Below, piece by piece: positions 44,112 through 51,232 of a DNA stretch of 64,000 nt (the stretch's first letter is position 1; each line of letters begins with the position of its first letter). The notes under the pieces are model-generated. The model was not told where the DNA came from, did no database searches, and saw only the letters and a program-made list of their open reading frames with translations. Made by a program: the position numbers and the translations under genes. Origin of the DNA: JANYJA01 sp038229055 (lineage in GTDB: Bacteria; Acidobacteriota; Terriglobia; Bryobacterales; Bryobacteraceae); the NCBI GenBank assembly GCA_038229055.1, contig JBBROU010000006.1:5565-69564 (forward strand). The letters are read 5' to 3'.

Positions 44112-45764
44112 TCAAACGGCTTGCAGTACTTTCATCAAATCCAACAATCCAGCACCTTGAAACCGCCGGTCGCGGCCCAGATCGATCGAGTTACCGACAA
44201 ATAGCTCTTTCGCCCGCTCCGGCTCACCTATGAATTCACCGCGAACCGAAAGGAAAGCTGCAATCGCGCCGGATACGTGCGGCGCCGCCATGCTGGTTCC
44301 GCTTTGCTCACAATACAGCACCTCGGGAAGATTGGTATCGGTAGTTCCGCCGGTGCCCGCGTATTTTGCCTTTTCCAGACCGGCCGCGCACGAGATAATG
44401 CGTTCCCCGGGAGCTAACAAGTCCGGTTTCGGACGGCCATCGCCAGTGGGCCCCCGCGAGGAGAAGTAGGAGACTCCATACAGGTGCGGCATCTCCCGGT
44501 GCGTGGAACCGACTGTCACCGCCAGTTCCGCGTTTCCCGGGTCGGTGATGCTCAGATCGTTATATCGCGACTGCACGCTCCCGTTTGCCGCCACAAAAGA
44601 AGAGTATCCGCCGTTTCCCGCCGATACCACCACCGCCACTCCGCTGCGCACGAGCCTATTGATCTCGACGCAAATCGGACTCTGTCCGCAAGCGAACCAC
44701 CGCGGATTGAAATCGTATCCCAGACTCAGGTTAGCTCCGTGAATCAGCAACCGTTTCCCGTTCTGGTTCCAGGTCTGGATCTGGTCGATGGCCATGAGAA
44801 CCCAGCTCACCTTGCCTTGTCCGGCAATCTGCTGCACATCACCGGAACCCGAAACGTCGGCGATCACTTTCAGGCTGACAAGCTTGGTTTTCGGGGCGAC
44901 TCCGGATATAACCCGTAACGGCTCCCCTCGTTGCGGGACCGACTTGTCCGTTAATCCGTCCCGAAGCTCAGTGCCCACAACCTTCTCGCCATCCGGGTTC
45001 GGCGATTCCCAATATCCCGCGATGATTCCCGCCACATGGCTGCCATGCCCGAATCGATCCAGCAATGCCGTGGCATCCGATTTCGCCGGATCCGAGGAGG
45101 CCGCTGCCCTCCCATCCGGAGTAAAGTCGCGGTGAACCAGCGGGAGCGGCAGGTCCAGCGCATTGTATGGGCCGAACTGGGAGTTCGTGCCCTTGAAATG
45201 CGGATGATCGCCCTGAATCCCCGAATCGAACACGGCCCACACGATGCCGTCTCCACGCGCCTGGAAAGCGCGTTGTGCCGCATCCGCTTTCACGGTAATT
45301 AAGGATCGCGTAAGTGTCGTGCTGATGTCCGTATCTTCCCAGATTCGGTACACCACGGTCCCTGTTCGGCCGTATTTCTCAGTGAGTTCACGCGCTTCCG
45401 TCGCCAGCTCCAGAATCTGTTCCGCCGTAAGGCACGCGAACAGGTAATTGGAGAGCGGGAAGTACCTGACTTCCCAGGCATCCGCCCGCTTTTTGACAGA
45501 TTCCATCGCCGCGGCGATGCCACCCTTGAACGACTCGTTCAGGGAAATGATGACGTCGAACTTCTTGGCCGGATCCTTATTTCCAACCGCTTTCGCTACT
45601 TCCGACAGCAGTGGCTCCGTGATGATGGAGCGCATCATGTCGAGCCTGATTTCCTGCCGTTGACGCGGTTGCCCGGCTTCAGCCCGGGCTCCTTCGCGAG
45701 TAGTTGTTTCGCGGTGCTCTTCCGCCGCCGCTGGTGTCGGCAGATCGGGCGGTGGGGGATTCAT
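44112..45764 (-). CDS. subtilisin-like S8 serine peptidase without export signal
   Basis: 550 residues. ATG 45764 overlaps the stop of the upstream TPR pseudogene and has GGAGG eight bases away. The N-terminal 170 residues begin with a Pro/Glu/Arg-rich tail, not a signal peptide, then an inhibitor-I9-like prodomain (FDVIISLNESFKGGIAAAME). The catalytic triad is complete: Asp in WAVFDSGIQGDHPHF, His in RFGHGSHVAGIIAG, Ser in SGTSMAAPHVSGAIAAFLS; the oxyanion Asn lies in IHGANLSLGYDF. Cytoplasmic subtilases are unusual and are often regulatory. It leads the intact part of the cluster and is followed by the alpha/beta hydrolase gene. Confidence 0.88.
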   Translation of the reverse strand: MNPPPPDLPTPAAAEEHRETTTREGARAEAGQPRQRQEIRLDMMRSIITEPLLSEVAKAVGNKDPAKKFDVIISLNESFKGGIAAAMESVKKRADAWEVRYFPLSNYLFACLTAEQILELATEARELTEKYGRTGTVVYRIWEDTDISTTLTRSLITVKADAAQRAFQARGDGIVWAVFDSGIQGDHPHFKGTNSQFGPYNALDLPLPLVHRDFTPDGRAAASSDPAKSDATALLDRFGHGSHVAGIIAGYWESPNPDGEKVVGTELRDGLTDKSVPQRGEPLRVISGVAPKTKLVSLKVIADVSGSGDVQQIAGQGKVSWVLMAIDQIQTWNQNGKRLLIHGANLSLGYDFNPRWFACGQSPICVEINRLVRSGVAVVVSAGNGGYSSFVAANGSVQSRYNDLSITDPGNAELAVTVGSTHREMPHLYGVSYFSSRGPTGDGRPKPDLLAPGERIISCAAGLEKAKYAGTGGTTDTNLPEVLYCEQSGTSMAAPHVSGAIAAFLSVRGEFIGEPERAKELFVGNSIDLGRDRRFQGAGLLDLMKVLQAV

Positions 45765-46614
45765 GTCACGCGCCTCCGTTGCACGCTTTTTACGTCGTCG
45801 GTAAAGACCGACAGCATATCAAAGAACCGTTCAGCGTTCTTCTTTGGGATGCCGGCCGCCTCGGCGAAAGCTTGGCGGCTGGCTTCGGTGTCGCCGCGGG
45901 CGTGCAGGATCTGCCCAAGAAGAACGAACGGTCCAGGTGTTTTAGGATCAAGACGGATCGCCCCTTCAGCGCACCCATAGCCTCCTCCGGCGCACCGCTC
46001 TGCTTCAGTGCGGTGCCGAGCAGATAGTAGGCCTCCGCGTAATTTGGTTTCGCCGCAATGGCCGCCCTCATTTCATGGATTGTCGCGGTGAACTCGCCTT
46101 CCTGCCAGTCCACAAGGCCCAGCGTGTAGTGGGCTTCGGCGAGCCGCGCGGCGCCCTTGAGGTCGCCACCCATTTTGGAGAGCGAGGCCGAACTGGTTCC
46201 AGGCTTTTGAATCGACATCGTGCAGACGTATTGCTGCCCGAAGCTCAGCGATGGCGTCGGCAAAGCGGCCACTATCCAGGAGTGCCGCACCGTAGCGATA
46301 GCGGTAGTCGAAAATCTCGGGAGCCAGTTGCGCCGCCTGGCCCAGCGGCCTAGTGATAGTGCGCCGCCGCGAAGCCGGGGTCGAGCACGAGAGCTTTGCG
46401 GAAGCGCTCGATCGCCTCGTGCGGCCACAGGAGCACTGCCAGCAGAAACCCCATTTCGTCTTCGATGGCGGGCGTTGACTCAGTGTTGCGTGTAATATTC
46501 GCCAGCCGTTCGAGCGCCGTGTTCGCGTCACCCTCTGCCAAGCTGCGCGTTGGCGGCAGCCGTCAAGACCAGGAGGAACAGCGTGAGCCTCAAGCGAGCG
46601 AACCCTCGGCTCAT
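45761..46614 (-). pseudogene. exported TPR protein, broken by four frameshifts
   Basis: ATG 46614 starts a good signal peptide (LTLFLLVLTAAANAQ) that stops at 46528. The following TPR segments are in different frames: LAEGDANTALERLA to DPGFAAAHYH (46541-46350); LAPEIFDYRYRYGAALLDSG to GLALQNG (about 46350-46150); AEAHYTLGLVDWQEGEFTA to SGAPEEAMGALK (about 46150-45970); then RLDPKTPGPFVLLG to DDVKSVQRRRVT, ending at 45761 in an ATGA overlap with the peptidase start. So the reading frame was once a normal exported TPR gene of about 280 codons, first of this operon. Either it is decayed or this stretch of sequence contains errors. Confidence 0.8.
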
Positions 46615-46685
46615 GTTAGATGATCGTGCCCAGTCGACGCCACCCAAGCGGCCGCCAGACCAATTCAAAACATGAAATGTGCCTC

Positions 46686-47063
46686 TTAAATGACAACCAG
46701 TTGCAGACCGGGCCCTAGCCTGCGGAGATCATTGGAATCGCTGGTAATCACCGCTTGCTCCGCGCGCTCCGCGCAAAGCGCGACATGGGCGTCCACGATG
46801 TCGGCCGTTCCGCTGTGTGCCAACAAGAGCCCCACAGCCGCAGCGCTCCGAGCATCCAGTGCAATTACGTCGGTGCAGGACTGTCGAATTAACCGCGAAA
46901 GGCGAACCTGCCTGGATGGATTTCGGATGGCCTGGGCCAGCGCTGTCGCCGGAATGGTTATACGCATTCCGCGTTCGATGGCGCGAGCCAGTAGTGTGAT
47001 GACTCGCCGGTCGTTCCGATCGAGCGCGATCAGTCCACCAGCATCGAAAGTGATTCTGCTCAC
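46686..47063 (-). CDS. PIN-domain ribonuclease, VapC-like toxin
   Basis: 125 residues from GTG 47063, which overlaps the antitoxin stop as GTGA. The N-terminus ITFDAGGLIALDRND carries the first PIN Asp. A Glu/Asp cluster is less clear in the middle (TIPATALAQAIRN has no acidic residue where Glu is usual). TADIVDAHVALCAERAEQ and VITSDSNDLRRLG supply the later Asp residues. VapC toxins cut tRNA or rRNA. The missing Glu in the ATALAQA segment may mean altered activity. It is paired with the small antitoxin gene just upstream. Confidence 0.8.
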   Translation of the reverse strand: MSRITFDAGGLIALDRNDRRVITLLARAIERGMRITIPATALAQAIRNPSRQVRLSRLIRQSCTDVIALDARSAAAVGLLLAHSGTADIVDAHVALCAERAEQAVITSDSNDLRRLGPGLQLVVI

Positions 47064-47332
47064 GCAGCCCGCCCTTTCCTCGCATGCCGCTTGTTGGGCT
47101 TAGGAGAAAGAACCGAGTCGGCCCAAGTGCGCTCCTCTTTCGTCAAAGGACCACCAGTCTGCCGCAGTGCGTCTGCCAGCATCTCTCTCCATCCTTCCGC
47201 ATCGAAAAGAGCAACTTCCACCGCATGTTTCACGAATGCGGAGATATTTGCCGCCTGGCCGGTATCGACAAGCGCACGAATTCCTTCCACCTGATTGTCT
47301 TCAAGAGTAACGGTGATCTTGGTGGTCGCCAT
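47060..47332 (-). CDS. antitoxin of the VapBC-like pair
   Basis: 90 residues from ATG 47332 (another Met four codons earlier is possible; no clear ribosome binding site). MATTKITVTLEDNQVEGIRA is a ribbon-helix-helix-type DNA-binding start, as in CopG/VapB-like antitoxins. A helical, charged C-terminal half follows (HAVEVALFDAEGWREMLADA) that should wrap the toxin. The tail is basic (KPNKRHARKGRAA). Stop and toxin start overlap. Such antitoxins normally repress their own promoter, here between 47333 and 47410. Confidence 0.75.
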   Translation of the reverse strand: MATTKITVTLEDNQVEGIRALVDTGQAANISAFVKHAVEVALFDAEGWREMLADALRQTGGPLTKEERTWADSVLSPKPNKRHARKGRAA

Positions 47333-47410
47333 ACCAAAAACCATACCATGTAAAGCCGCCCGACCCGTGAGTATTGACGCCGCCCTGGGTAAGAACGGCA
47401 TCTTACTTTT

Positions 47411-47642
47411 ATGAAGACTGCCATCTCCTCCAAAGGCCAGCTCGTTTTGCCGGCGGAGTTACGGCAGATGGACCGTGTCGAACCGGGGCAAAGCGTTCGA
47501 CGTCGAGCGTCTCGATCGTGGGGACTATCGTCTGGTCCGGCGCACGGCTCCGCTGAACGAGGGCGCCATCGACTGGCTGCTCGCCTGTCCGCGGAAGGAC
47601 TTCTTCGTCCCCATCGATTCTGAGTCAACGGATATATTATGA
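47411..47642 (+). pseudogene. AbrB/MazE-type antitoxin gene with one-base insertion
   Basis: Starts MKTAISSKGQLVLPAELRQM, a SpoVT/AbrB swapped-hairpin antitoxin. After EPGQ, an extra A in the AAA run at 47490-47492 throws it out of frame. Ignoring it gives FDVERLDRGDYRLVRR, LNEGAIDWLLACPRKDFF and a natural end STDIL whose TGA overlaps the VapC ATG at 47639. As sequenced, the frame runs on to 47623 with unrelated residues. Confidence 0.8.
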
Positions 47643-47728
47643 AGTACCTTGTCGACGCTAACGTTCTCAGCGAGCTGACGAAACCAATCCCCCCTCCGCG
47701 GGTTCATGGGGTGCTTACCGATTACTAG
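47639..47728 (+). pseudogene. VapC toxin fragment (first 29 codons)
   Basis: MKYLVDANVLSELTKP is the start of a PIN-domain VapC toxin, with the first catalytic Asp in LVDAN, coupled by ATGA to the AbrB antitoxin. After about 20 residues the sequence no longer fits and a stop follows at 47728; some 100 codons are missing. The breakpoint near 47700 is where the minus-strand SEC-C gene begins to read, which suggests a deletion or insertion joined the two. Confidence 0.75.
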
Positions 47729-47798
47729 CGCCGCAGCATTTCTTGTACTTCTTGCCGCTGCCGCATGGACAAGGACTATTGCGTTGGACCGATGCCAT
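47715..47798 (-). CDS. 27-residue SEC-C zinc-motif microprotein
   Basis: ATG 47798 to TAA 47715. The product contains PCPCGSGKKYKKCCG, a near-perfect SEC-C motif (CxC, eight residues, CC) as at the C-terminus of SecA and in UPF0225 proteins, where it binds zinc and contacts SecB or ribosomes. Here only four to nine residues flank it. GGAGG lies seven bases before the ATG, so translation is likely. It could be a stand-alone microprotein or the tail of a lost larger gene; the strong ribosome binding site right before the ATG favours the former. Its 3' end overlaps the VapC remnant on the other strand. Confidence 0.65.
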   Translation of the reverse strand: MASVQRNSPCPCGSGKKYKKCCGASNR

Positions 47799-47805
47799 AC
47801 TCTAT

Positions 47806-47810
47806 CCTCC
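47806..47810 (-). promoter_or_regulatory. Shine-Dalgarno site of the SEC-C microprotein
   Basis: GGAGG on the minus strand, seven bases from ATG 47798. It is the main evidence that the very short frame is a gene. Confidence 0.6.
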
Positions 47811-48121
47811 GATACCTGTGCTGAGAGCCAGATGCAAGGCGCGCCTTGCGACGTCATACGGTCGGTCTAACTCGGCCACTCCGGCAAAACCCAAAGAAAA
47901 GCAGACCTATTGGACTTGCTCACCACGCATTGACCTTGTCGCGTTACCCACCCACAAGAGCGTAGTGTCGCCGATTCGGAGACTGGTACTTCACGGATCA
48001 AGCACTAATCGCCATAATTGTCGGTCTTGGAGCGTCGCCACAGGAAGTTAGTAACCAAATGTCAATATGCCAGGGTGCTGCATAAAAGGCAGCTTCTCGA
48101 TCATTCATCACCCAGATCGAG
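47811..48121. other. about 310 bases without recognisable gene
   Basis: No frame on either strand gives a recognisable protein, and no tRNA or strong hairpin is seen. It lies between the toxin-antitoxin remnants and hpt, and probably holds decayed DNA plus the terminator region of hpt. Confidence 0.4.
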
Positions 48122-48646
48122 TTACCCCTCCACAAGCACACAAACCTCCCGCAAATTCCGGTACTTCTCCGCGTAATCCAGCCCGTAACCCACCACGAAT
48201 TCGTCAGGGATGTGGAAGCCGACATAGGCCACATCCACCGGCCGCAGACGGCGCTCGGGTTTGTCGAGAAGCGCCACCACGCGGATGCTCTTCGGGTGCC
48301 GCTGATTCAGCAGATGCATCAGGTAGTTCAGCGTGACGCCGCTATCGACGATGTCCTCGACGATCAGCACGTCCGCCCCTTCGATCTCGATATCCAGATC
48401 CTTGGTGAGGCGCACTTCGCCCGACGTGCTCTTGCCCTTGCCGTAGCTCGAAATCCCGATAAAGTCGATGAAGGCGTCGCGCTCGATGGCACGCGCCAGA
48501 TCGGCCAGAAAAAAACAGGCGCCTTTCAGGATGCAGATCAGGTAAAGAGTTCCGGCTGGGTAGTCCGCGGTAATCTGTTTGCCGAGCTCCAGGATGCGGG
48601 ATTGTATCTGGTGTTCGGAGAGGAGCGGGCGAAGCGTCGCGGGCAT
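48122..48646 (-). CDS. hpt: hypoxanthine phosphoribosyltransferase
   Basis: 174 residues, the usual length. ILKGACFFLADLARAI carries the PPi-binding loop (LKGA), EVRLTKDLDIEIEGAD leads into VLIVEDIVDSGVTLNYLMHL, the PRPP-binding motif with two acidic residues. FVVGYGLDYAEKYRNL is the C-terminal purine-binding segment. The enzyme salvages hypoxanthine and guanine to IMP and GMP in the cytoplasm. The next minus-strand gene upstream begins at 49479. Confidence 0.95.
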   Translation of the reverse strand: MPATLRPLLSEHQIQSRILELGKQITADYPAGTLYLICILKGACFFLADLARAIERDAFIDFIGISSYGKGKSTSGEVRLTKDLDIEIEGADVLIVEDIVDSGVTLNYLMHLLNQRHPKSIRVVALLDKPERRLRPVDVAYVGFHIPDEFVVGYGLDYAEKYRNLREVCVLVEG

Positions 48647-48666
48647 CCCGCTATTCTAAGCGGAGA

Positions 48667-49479
48667 TTAGCCGCCGTTCGCGAGGCGGGTGCTTTGGGGC
48701 CCGATGTGGATGTGGGCTCCGGTGGCCTTGTGGGCCACTGCGGCGCGGAACGCGAAATAGGGGATGCGATTCGCGGTCAGGTACTGCCGCAGCCACACGC
48801 CTTCCGGCTCATCCGGCGTGACGGCGACATCGACGCGGTTGCGGTGGTCGAAGCCGAGCGACCGGTGCGTCGCGGTCTCCCCCATCGCGCTAATCGGCAG
48901 GGACTTGGCGAACTTGTGTTCGAAAGCATGCTCGACGCGCTGGAAATCACGCGGGGTGAAGATGCCATTCCCCTCGTACCGTTCAGCGATTTTGTGAACT
49001 TCGCTGGGGGCGTTCTGGAGCGTGGTGGTGAGAACCTGTTCCAGCTTTGCCGTCTCGGCTAGTTGCTGCGCCAGCTTGGCGCGGGAAACAGCCCAATCGC
49101 GCTCCTTCATGGCACGATCGATTTCATCGGTCGAAGTCGTCATCTCATTACGTGAGATCACTCCGGCGGCGACCAGCTTCTCCTGCCCCTCCGCGGATTT
49201 GGTACGGCGTTCCAAACGCCTTTCGGTCGCAGCGATCATCTCAGCCGATTGCATGACTGTTAAGTCATTGCCATACAGTGTTCTGCGCAGGATAGCTTCA
49301 TCCTTTGCATCGAGTACCGCCTCCTGCGCTTTCTCGAGCCGAATTCGGGGCAGTGCGCCGCTTTCAACTAATCCTTGGATCTTTTGAACTTGCGCTTCGG
49401 CCTGAACTACGAACGGGTCTTCCTGGGCCCACAATGCGGCCGCGCAAAGCATAGCAGTGACAACCAATTTTATTTGCAC
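48667..49479 (-). CDS. exported protein with helical N-terminal half and peptidase M15-like C-terminal domain
   Basis: 270 residues, signal peptide ending AAALWAQ. Residues about 20-165 are charged and helical, likely a coiled coil (EMIAATERRLERRTKSAEG). Residues about 195-265 read THRSLGFDHRNRVDVAV and KATGAHIHIGPQSTR. The H..D..H.H pattern resembles the zinc site of M15 D-Ala-D-Ala carboxypeptidases. A cell-wall peptidase role fits the export signal. The assignment is by motif, and the overall sequence family is not known to me. It is divergent from rsfS and 20 bases upstream of hpt. Confidence 0.6.
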   Translation of the reverse strand: MQIKLVVTAMLCAAALWAQEDPFVVQAEAQVQKIQGLVESGALPRIRLEKAQEAVLDAKDEAILRRTLYGNDLTVMQSAEMIAATERRLERRTKSAEGQEKLVAAGVISRNEMTTSTDEIDRAMKERDWAVSRAKLAQQLAETAKLEQVLTTTLQNAPSEVHKIAERYEGNGIFTPRDFQRVEHAFEHKFAKSLPISAMGETATHRSLGFDHRNRVDVAVTPDEPEGVWLRQYLTANRIPYFAFRAAVAHKATGAHIHIGPQSTRLANGG

Positions 49480-49497
49480 GGGACACTATATAGTACG

Positions 49498-49908
49498 ATG
49501 AAACCAGGGAGAAGGTTTCTGCGGGAAGCGCCAATTGAACAAATAACTCACGCCACTGAACAACTCGATCAGCCGGTCTGGCTTGCGGCGGTCCGCGCGG
49601 CGGAATCCAAACAGGCCAGCGACATCCGCGTTCTCGACCTCACCGGCATCACCTCCTTCACCGACTATTTCATCATCTGCACCGGCGCGAACTCCCGCCA
49701 GGTCCAGGCCATCAGCGACGAGGTCAACTTCCAGTTGAAGCAACTGGGCGAGCTGCCGGTTACCCTCGAGGGCTACAACCAGGCCGAGTGGATTCTGGCC
49801 GACTACAGTGATTTCCTGGTTCATATCTTCTCGCCCAAGTCACGCGAATTTTACGATTTGGAACGATTGTGGCGCGGAGCCAAGGTGCTAGAAATTCCTC
49901 CGGAGTGA
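49498..49908 (+). CDS. rsfS: ribosomal silencing factor RsfS
   Basis: 136 residues from ATG 49498; the longer frame would overlap the divergent gene's promoter. Core motifs: DIRVLDLTGITSFTDYFIIC, TGANSRQVQAISDEV, LEGYNQAEWILADYSDFLVH and FYDLERLWRGAK. RsfS binds ribosomal protein uL14 and blocks subunit joining in stationary phase. The N-terminus is about 20 residues longer than in many homologues. Its stop overlaps the GTG start of rlmH (GTGA), the classic pairing. Confidence 0.93.
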   Translation: MKPGRRFLREAPIEQITHATEQLDQPVWLAAVRAAESKQASDIRVLDLTGITSFTDYFIICTGANSRQVQAISDEVNFQLKQLGELPVTLEGYNQAEWILADYSDFLVHIFSPKSREFYDLERLWRGAKVLEIPPE

Positions 49909-50330
49909 AGGTCTTCCTCTATTACATCGGCAAGCCGCGGGATACGCACGCCAACAGCATGGCGCAGGACTTTGTGACGCGCGCCTCGCGCTTCGCTCCA
50001 GCACGAATGGATGAGATCCGGCCCGAGAAGAGCGGCGACGATTGGTGGGCCAAGCACCCCGCCGCCCAGAAGATTCTGCTAGACCCCGGCGGCAAGCAGA
50101 TGGATTCCGATGCGTTCTCCCGCATCTTCGAGCAGGCCGAGATGACGGGCCGCGACCTGGTATTTTTAGTGGGCGGGGCCGGCGGGCTTCCGGCGCGGTG
50201 GCGCGAACGGGCTGACTTGCTGCTTTCTCTGTCTCCGATGACTTTCCCGCATGAGCTTGCCCGAGCCATGCTGGCCGAGCAGATTTACCGCGCATTCGCG
50301 ATCTTGCGGGGGCATCCCTACCCGCGTTAG
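49905..50330 (+). CDS. rlmH: 23S rRNA pseudouridine1915 N3-methyltransferase RlmH
   Basis: 141 residues from GTG 49905 (VKVFLYYIGKPRDTH). SPOUT-fold enzyme: LLDPGGKQMDSDAFS is the conserved loop, DLVFLVGGAGGLPARWRERA the SAM knot, and SLSPMTFPHELARAMLAEQIYRA (in parts) the C-terminal knot, ending near the conserved Tyr-x-Arg-type end (HPYPR). It uses SAM to methylate pseudouridine 1915 in helix 69 of 23S rRNA. It is co-translated with rsfS. The next gene, accD, begins 14 bases on. Confidence 0.93.
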   Translation: MKVFLYYIGKPRDTHANSMAQDFVTRASRFAPARMDEIRPEKSGDDWWAKHPAAQKILLDPGGKQMDSDAFSRIFEQAEMTGRDLVFLVGGAGGLPARWRERADLLLSLSPMTFPHELARAMLAEQIYRAFAILRGHPYPR

Positions 50331-50344
50331 TGTGAGAACTCCCC

Positions 50345-51229
50345 ATGTCATGGTTTAAACGAGAGAACGACGGGCCGGACAAGAAACCCAAGGTCGAGGA
50401 AGGCGAGCGCACGGTTCGCACCGAGGGGCTTTGGCAGAAATGCGAAAGCTGCCGCGAGATCATCTGGAAGAAGGATCTGGAAGCCACGCACGAGGTGTGC
50501 CCGAAGTGCGGAGCGCATTTCCGCATGAGCGCCATGGCACGGTTGCAGATGTTGTTCGATGACGGCGTGTTCGAACAGCACGACGTGGAGCTGATGTCTT
50601 CCGATCCGCTGAATTTCGTCGACAACAAATCGTACCGTGACCGGCTGCTTTCCATGCAGGCATCGACGTCGCTGACCGACGCGCTGGTGGCGGGGAGCGG
50701 AACGCTCGGGGGCCGGCGGGTGAACATCTGCGCCATGGAGCCGAAGTTTATCGGCGGCAGTATGGGTTCGGTGATGGGCGAGCGAATCACACGCGCCATT
50801 GAGCGCTCAATTGAGTGGAAGTGTCCGATCATCGTGGTTTCGGCCTCGGGCGGCGCACGCATGCAGGAAGGCGCCATCAGCCTGATGCAGATGGCGAAAA
50901 TTTCTTCGGCGCTGATGCGCTTGGATGAGGCCGGTATTCCGTACATCAGCGTGCTCACCGACCCCACCACCGGCGGCGTAACTGCGAGCCTGGCGATGTT
51001 GGGCGATTTGAATATCGCCGAACCGGGCGCGCTGATTGGATTCGCCGGGCCGCGCGTTATCGAGCAGACCATCCGGCAGAAGCTGCCCGAAGGGTTCCAG
51101 CGCAGCGAATTTTTGCTGAAGCATGGGATGCTCGACGCGGTGGTGGCTCGATCCGAAATGAAGACTCATATCGCGCGCGCGCTGCAGTTTTTTTGTGGTC
51201 CGGTCGTGGAAAAGCCCACTGCTGCGTAG
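50345..51229 (+). CDS. accD: acetyl-CoA carboxylase carboxyltransferase beta subunit
   Basis: 294 residues, normal length. The N-terminal zinc ribbon has the four cysteines CESCRE and CPKCGAHF. The crotonase-like core has IVVSASGGARMQEGAISLMQ (oxyanion region), SVLTDPTTGGVTAS and GALIGFAGPRVIEQTI. With AccA it transfers CO2 from biotin to acetyl-CoA, the first step of fatty-acid synthesis. folC follows by three bases, as in many bacteria, so the two are in one operon. Confidence 0.96.
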   Translation: MSWFKRENDGPDKKPKVEEGERTVRTEGLWQKCESCREIIWKKDLEATHEVCPKCGAHFRMSAMARLQMLFDDGVFEQHDVELMSSDPLNFVDNKSYRDRLLSMQASTSLTDALVAGSGTLGGRRVNICAMEPKFIGGSMGSVMGERITRAIERSIEWKCPIIVVSASGGARMQEGAISLMQMAKISSALMRLDEAGIPYISVLTDPTTGGVTASLAMLGDLNIAEPGALIGFAGPRVIEQTIRQKLPEGFQRSEFLLKHGMLDAVVARSEMKTHIARALQFFCGPVVEKPTAA

Positions 51230-51232
51230 AGC

